Positions 31,711 to 35,973 of a DNA stretch of 35,973 nt are shown piece by piece. Within the stretch, counting starts at the first letter, position 1; each line of letters begins with the position of its first letter. The DNA comes from Thermohalobaculum sp038528605 (GTDB lineage: Bacteria > Pseudomonadota > Alphaproteobacteria > Rhodobacterales > Rhodobacteraceae): contig JBCBEP010000025.1 of assembly GCA_038528605.1 (NCBI GenBank), forward strand, positions 1-35,973, in the 5' to 3' direction. The notes under the pieces were generated by a model. That model saw nothing but the letters and a program-made list of their open reading frames with translations, was not told where the DNA came from and did not search any database. Both the position numbers and the translations under genes were made by a program.

Positions 31711-33963
31711 ATGGACACGAGCGGCAAGGGCACGGATGCCAGCCAGACCGACGAGCAGCTAATCGCCGATGGGGTCGATCAGGAACCGATCGAGGCGAAC
31801 CGACGGTTGCTCTCCGGCAGGTTGCTCCTTCTGATTTCGGGTGCCGCCACTCTCTACACTCTGTTCCATGTCATCGCGTTGAACGGGCTATCGATCCGGG
31901 ACTGGACGGGACTGGACATCCCGCTGCTGCCGCAGTTCCCCATGGAGACCTGGAACTTCCGGATCGTCCACATCGCGGGCGCTCTGGCACTCGGGCTGCT
32001 GCTCTTCTCCGGGCGTGCTTTTGCTGACGGAGGTGCGGCGGGGCACAAAGCTCTCGGATATCTGGGCCTGGCGCTGATGATCCCCGCAACGCTTTCCCTC
32101 GGCGCTGCGCTCTACTTCGCTGTGGAGATTGAGAGCGGTGTGATGTGGAACGGCGTGGACGCCGGGATCAAGAGCATGGAGACGTGGCTTTTCGGGGTTC
32201 CGCTGCTGCTGGCGACGACGGGCGGTATTCTCCTGTCCTGGCTTCAGCCTCCAGCGCGCGACAGGCTCGCGCAGGGCGACGTGCTGCTGGCGGTGTGCAG
32301 CTTCTCGGTCGCCGCCTATCTCATCGCAATCTATGGGACCGCGGCGCGAAATGCGGTGGGCACACAGTTCGTCCCCATCGGTGTCGCCTTCGCTGCAACC
32401 GCCGGTGCCATGATGATCCTCGAATTGACCCGGCGGGTGGCAGGCCTGGCATTGGTCGCGATCACGGCGGTGTTCCTCGTCTACACCTTCACGGCCCATC
32501 TGCTGCCGGGCATCCTGGCTGTCCAAAGCGCTTACAGCTGGCAGCGGTTCTTCGGCCATGTGTACTCGGATGCGGGCATCCTTGGCCCCACAACCGCGGT
32601 TTCATCCACTTACATCATTCTGTTCATCGTTTTCGCAGCCTTCCTCCAAGCCTCCAAGGTGGGCGACTACTTCGTCAACTTCGCCTTTGCAGCTGCAGGA
32701 AGGGCGCGCGGAGGCCCTGCCAAGGTCGCGATCTTCGCCTCCGGTCTCATGGGCATGATCAATGGCACCTCCGCAGGCAACGTCGTCGCGACCGGGTCGT
32801 TGACAATCCCTCTGATGAAGAAGGTCGGCTATCGAAAGCAAACCGCCGGCGCCGTAGAGGCGGCCGCCTCCACCGGCGGTCAGATCATGCCCCCGATTAT
32901 GGGCGCCGGCGCGTTCATCATGGCGGAGATTACCGGCATACCGTACCAAGAGATCGCCATCGCTGCGATCATCCCGGCAATTCTCTACTTCGTCTCGGTC
33001 TACTTCATGGTGGACTTCGAGGCCGCCAAGCTCGGCATGAGAGGCATGCGGGACGACGAGTTGCCCAAACTCGCGACGATGATCCAGCAGGTCTATCTCT
33101 TCTTGCCCATCATCATTCTGATCGTCGCCCTCTTCCTCGGTTATTCGGTGATCCGGGCAGGCACGCTCGCAACGGTGGCTGCGGCGGCAGTGAGCTGGCT
33201 CACGCCGGGTCGTATGGGGATCGGCGCGATCCTGAGAGCCTTTGAGCTGGCCGGTTACATGTCGATCCAGATCATTGCCGTATGTGCCTGTGCTGGGATC
33301 ATTGTTGGTGTGATCAGCCTCACGGGGGTTGGCGCGCGCTTCTCCTCTGTCTTGCTCGATCTGGCGGCGACGTCGCAGTTGTTGGCGCTCTTCTTCGCGA
33401 TGTGCATCGCCATCCTGCTGGGAATGGGCATGCCGACGACCGCGGCCTACGCCGTCGCGGCCTCGGTCGTCGCTCCAGGCCTCGTGCAGCTCGGGATCCC
33501 TGCCCTGACGGCCCACTTCTTCGTCTTCTACTTTGCCGTGCTCTCCGCGATCACACCGCCGGTGGCGCTGGCAAGCTACGCGGCCGCGGGCATCTCCGGC
33601 GCCAACCCCATGGAGACCAGCGTCGCCAGCTTCAAAGTAGGGATCGCAGCCTTCATCGTGCCGTTCATGTTCTTCTACAACGGCGCACTCCTGATGGACG
33701 GAACATGGTTCGAGTTGGCACGCGCGGGCGTCACCGCCGTGGTCGGCGTTTTCTTGCTCTCGGCAGGTGTGCAGGGCTGGTTCGTGGGCGCGCGAGCCGC
33801 CGGACCGATGCGCCTAGGCCTCATCGGCTCAGCGCTCTTCATGATCGAAGGTGGCCTCTTGTCCGACGCGATCGGCGTCACTTCAACGACGCTGCTCTAC
33901 TTCATTCAAACGAGAGGGCGGGCAACGTCGGCGGCCACAGTAACGAAGCGCCCTGCCGAATAA
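31711..33963 (+). CDS. TRAP transporter fused 4TM/12TM permease
   Basis: A 750-residue membrane protein in which the small (DctQ-like) and large (DctM-like) TRAP subunits are fused, typical of TAXI systems. Many hydrophobic helices are visible. DctM blocks include ASGLMGMINGTSAGNVVATG, TIPLMKKVGYRKQTAGAVEA, ASTGGQIMPPIMGAGAFIMA, LLGMGMPTTAAYAVAA and SAITPPVALASYAAAGISGA. It imports a carboxylate-like solute driven by a sodium or proton gradient. I start at ATG 31711 (MDTSGKGTD); the frame upstream to 31561 is hydrophilic and covers the hairpin. The last two helices after residue 680 are extra to the minimal DctM core. Confidence 0.93.
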   Translation: MDTSGKGTDASQTDEQLIADGVDQEPIEANRRLLSGRLLLLISGAATLYTLFHVIALNGLSIRDWTGLDIPLLPQFPMETWNFRIVHIAGALALGLLLFSGRAFADGGAAGHKALGYLGLALMIPATLSLGAALYFAVEIESGVMWNGVDAGIKSMETWLFGVPLLLATTGGILLSWLQPPARDRLAQGDVLLAVCSFSVAAYLIAIYGTAARNAVGTQFVPIGVAFAATAGAMMILELTRRVAGLALVAITAVFLVYTFTAHLLPGILAVQSAYSWQRFFGHVYSDAGILGPTTAVSSTYIILFIVFAAFLQASKVGDYFVNFAFAAAGRARGGPAKVAIFASGLMGMINGTSAGNVVATGSLTIPLMKKVGYRKQTAGAVEAAASTGGQIMPPIMGAGAFIMAEITGIPYQEIAIAAIIPAILYFVSVYFMVDFEAAKLGMRGMRDDELPKLATMIQQVYLFLPIIILIVALFLGYSVIRAGTLATVAAAAVSWLTPGRMGIGAILRAFELAGYMSIQIIAVCACAGIIVGVISLTGVGARFSSVLLDLAATSQLLALFFAMCIAILLGMGMPTTAAYAVAASVVAPGLVQLGIPALTAHFFVFYFAVLSAITPPVALASYAAAGISGANPMETSVASFKVGIAAFIVPFMFFYNGALLMDGTWFELARAGVTAVVGVFLLSAGVQGWFVGARAAGPMRLGLIGSALFMIEGGLLSDAIGVTSTTLLYFIQTRGRATSAATVTKRPAE

Positions 33964-34134
33964 CCGCGAGGCGCAGGGGCACGGGTTTTCCTGCGAGCAA
34001 CGTCTCGGCCGACGCAATGACGGCATGCGTGCCAGACGACGCCTTGGCCGATACGGCGACGGCGGAACATCGACAGCGCGGGGATGGTCGAAGACGATCG
34101 AGCCGGAGATCGCAGTTTCAGTCGTGTCCAAAGC

Positions 34135-34761
34135 TCACGGGGCCGAGAAGGTGAGAAGAAGATTGTTCGCCGGCATCGCGTCGATTGCGATCCGGGTGAG
34201 CCCCGCCGCAAGGGCCATGTCGGAGACAGCCTCCACGGACTTGTAGCCGATCGCCGGATTGCGAGCATGAAGGGAAGCATCGAAGGCGCGATCACCATCC
34301 GAGGCATAGGAGGACCCCCGCAAGAACGGGCCATAAACGATCATTCGACCCGCCTCATTCAGCGCCGCGCGTGCCTCCTGAAAGAGCCGCGAGACGTGTG
34401 GCTCCGGGATGAGATGGAGAAGATTGATGGTCAGAACAGCCTCTGCATGCCCAGGCGCGACGGGCCACGGAGCCGCGATGTCGATGGCCAACGGCTCCGC
34501 AACATTCTTCAGACCGCTCTCCCGCCGCCACGCGGCAATGCTGTCCCGCTGGCCAGGGTCGATGTCCGAGGGCAGCCACTCCAACGCCGGAAACGCCGCG
34601 GCGAAGGCTGCGGCATGCTGGCCTGTCCCGCTCGCCACTTCCAGAACACGCCCCTGCGAGGGCAACCGCGCCCGGAGAGCCTCGATCAGAGGGCCAGTGT
34701 TCCGCACGGCTGCCGGCGCGGTTCGGCGGCCATCGGCCTCTTGAATATGGCGTTGAACCAT
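34135..34761 (-). CDS. DUF938 family SAM-dependent methyltransferase
   Basis: A 208-residue class I methyltransferase-like protein of the DUF938 group. The SAM-binding motif is RVLEVASGTGQHAAAFA, followed by LEWLPSDIDPGQR (acidic motif II), and then VLTINLLHLIPEPHVSRLFQ and GRMIVYGPFLRGSSYASDGD. The substrate is unknown. ATG 34761 gives the family length and starts MVQRHIQEADGRR; the frame extends to 34875 but those residues are not family-like. It is on the strand opposite the TRAP genes. A small hairpin (CGCAGG/CCTGCG, 33972-33995) lies between it and the TRAP permease. Confidence 0.82.
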   Translation of the reverse strand: MVQRHIQEADGRRTAPAAVRNTGPLIEALRARLPSQGRVLEVASGTGQHAAAFAAAFPALEWLPSDIDPGQRDSIAAWRRESGLKNVAEPLAIDIAAPWPVAPGHAEAVLTINLLHLIPEPHVSRLFQEARAALNEAGRMIVYGPFLRGSSYASDGDRAFDASLHARNPAIGYKSVEAVSDMALAAGLTRIAIDAMPANNLLLTFSAP

Positions 34762-35174
34762 GACGATACGCTGCCAGTAGGGCCACGCCGCGTCGAGCCC
34801 GTTAAGCTGCTGAGTGAGCGGCTTTCCCTCCGCGCTGCGGCGAACGACCAAAAGGCCCCGCCGGAAACATCGCACGCTCTCCAGCCGCCAAGGCGCAAAG
34901 CGCCATGTCAGGCGCCGCGAACCCCAGGAAAAGACAATCGCTCCACAGCAGTTCAGGCGCCAGATCGACAGCAGCTCTCAACGCATCAAAGGCGTCCCGC
35001 AGGCGCTTGGCTAGAGCCGGAGTGAGGTTACCCAGTCCCGAACAAGGCGTGCGTACTGGCGAGTCACGATCTGCAGTCACTGATGGAAGCTACCCGGCCA
35101 GAGATGCCCCTGCCCGATTTCCATGGGATGTGCGGGCCACTGCTAGTTTACCGACGCGACGGAATCTGCTCAGG
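34762..35174. other. Gene-poor stretch between the methyltransferase and the mobile-element scars
   Basis: 413 bases with no recognisable gene. A 92-codon minus-strand ORF (34802-35080) reads LTPALAKRLRDAFDALRAAV and WSDCLFLGFAAPDMALCALA. It has no family I know and no clear ribosome binding site, so I treat it as possible gene debris. I see no RNA gene or repeat here. Confidence 0.4.
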
Positions 35175-35393
35175 TCAGCCCGCTAACTCGTAGGCTGCGG
35201 CGGGTGTCCTCATGCCGAGCGCCTGGTGCGGCCGGCGGTAGTTATAGAACTGGATCCAGTCACCGATCGCGCGGCTGGCATAGGCTAGGCTCTCGAACCT
35301 CTGCCAGTGGACGCACTGTTCCTTCAAAGATCGGATGAGGCGCTCCATCATGCCGTTCTGTTGCGGAAAGCGAGGGGTGATGAACTCCTGGCG
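35175..35393 (-). pseudogene. C-terminal fragment of an IS3-family transposase
   Basis: The minus strand encodes about 71 residues from QEFITPRFPQQNGMMERLIR through FESLAYASRAIGDWIQFYNY to RRPHQALGMRTPAAAYELAG and a stop at 35175-35177. This is the end of an IS3-type OrfB, with the third catalytic residue Glu in QNGMMERL. The match stops abruptly near 35390, where a serine recombinase fragment on the other strand begins. The rest of the transposase is missing. It differs in sequence from the relic at 24331-25276. Confidence 0.8.
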
Positions 35394-35950
35394 AGCGCCT
35401 GAACGGCACCGCTTACGCTCCGGCGCGAAGGGACCTCGGCGATCTCTTCGCGCTGCGCGGCTCCGTCACCTGCGCCGATTGCGCGCGACCGCTCTATTCC
35501 AGCCAGTCCCGTGGCCGCCACGGTGGGCTTTTCGCCTATTACTGCTGCCACACGAAAGGCTGCGCGAGCTACGGCAAGTCCATCCGGCGCGACAAGCTAG
35601 AAGGTGACTTGGAGGAGGTGCTCAAAGACATGCGCCTGACGAAGGGCCTGTGAGAACTCGTCAGTGAGATGTTCCTGCATGCCTGGGAACTGCGCGGCTT
35701 CCAGATCGCCGAGATGCGCACAGCACTCCGCCGCGAGATCGCGAGCATCGAGAAGCAGATCGACGGCTTCCTCGACACCATCGCCGATGCGGCCAGCATG
35801 ACCGCCATCCGAGGCTATGAGCGGCGCATCGAAAGGCTGGAGACCGACAAGCTTAGAATGGAGGATCAACTGGCCACGGTGGGCGTGCCGAAGGGGATAC
35901 CCACCGAGAATCTAGAACCTGGCCTGCCCCCGAACACGGATCCGGGTTGA
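35390..35950 (+). pseudogene. Truncated large serine recombinase, zinc-ribbon and coiled-coil part
   Basis: The frame from about 35399 reads LNGTAYAPARRDLGDLFALR, then the zinc ribbon VTCADCARPLYSS...YYCCHTKGCASYGKSIRR (Cys positions as in large serine recombinases). A TGA at 35651-35653 interrupts it; the same frame continues ELVSEMFLHAWELRGFQIAE and a long coiled coil rich in Arg/Glu (EKQIDGFLDTIADA, YERRIERLETDKLRMEDQL), ending GLPPNTDPG. The catalytic resolvase domain and the start of the recombinase domain are missing, and the C-terminus is unlike the usual end. TGA for CGA (Arg) would restore the frame. A scar of an integrated phage or element. Confidence 0.78.
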
Positions 35951-35973
35951 ATGTTAGTGGACGGTGGCATTGG

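Noticed and set aside
33972..33995. CGCAGG/CCTGCG hairpin after the TRAP permease as a terminator
   Set aside because: Only six pairs, a 12-base loop and no T tract after the stem.
34802..35080. A 92-codon minus-strand ORF upstream of the methyltransferase
   Set aside because: No family, no clear ribosome binding site, and it overlaps other equally open frames; described only as possible debris.
1..35973. CRISPR arrays, rRNA genes, riboswitches or tandem repeat arrays
   Set aside because: No regularly spaced direct repeats, rRNA-like stretches or recognisable riboswitch cores were seen on either strand; the only repetitive coding tract is the His-rich part of the ZrgA-like gene.

Overview
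This window looks like chromosomal DNA of a GC-rich alphaproteobacterium, most likely a Rhodobacterales member. The evidence is a complete general stress response locus (nepR-ecfG-histidine kinase divergent from phyR), an hsp20-DUF1150 pair, a short ribonuclease D without HRDC domains, and the lptCAB-rpoN-hpf-ptsN gene order. The placement is inferred from gene content and order; no database was searched.

Layout. 1-4250 (minus): glutamate synthase, gltD then gltB. gltB runs off the left edge. Between them lie an unreported 35-codon ORF and a REP-like hairpin. 4512-5803 (plus): uppP, a GlsB/YmgE-type membrane protein and a tiny lipoprotein. 5807-6784 (minus): an NDUFA9-like NAD(P)-binding protein. 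6996-13576 (plus): tRNA-Leu(CAG), rnd, kdsD, lptC, lptA, lptB, rpoN, hpf and ptsN, which cover envelope lipopolysaccharide biogenesis and nitrogen/sigma-54 control. 13598-14244 (minus): DUF1150 and hsp20, with a convincing sigma-32 promoter, divergent from a YbfB/YjiJ-like MFS transporter (14361-15512). 15521-17298 (minus): pyrC-pyrE. 17398-19967 (minus) and 20058-20846 (plus): the general stress response locus. It is driven by one palindromic element that holds two overlapping, oppositely directed EcfG-type promoters. 20858-24006 (minus): a putative zinc uptake operon with a His-rich ZrgA/DUF2796 protein, an LolD-type ATPase, an FtsX-type permease and a Tat-exported DUF3299 protein.

The right third (24.3-36 kb) is accessory in character. 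A decayed IS3-family element (24331-25276) is followed by a DctP-type TRAP binding protein without its own permease, a small Cys-containing secreted protein, a DctB-like kinase, and a DctD-like AAA+ regulator whose GAFTGA loop reads GAFPGA. Next come a TAXI-type TRAP binding protein and a fused 4TM/12TM TRAP permease, separated by a strong 11-bp hairpin. A DUF938 methyltransferase follows on the other strand. The right end is scar tissue: the C-terminus of a second IS3-type transposase abutting a truncated, stop-containing large serine recombinase.

How the parts may work together: the two-component system probably senses a carboxylate-type ligand and controls the adjacent TRAP uptake genes. 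rpoN in this window would supply sigma-54 if the regulator is sigma-54 dependent, but the GAFPGA loop and the lack of a clear -24/-12 site leave that open. The strongest regulatory observation is the bidirectional EcfG promoter.
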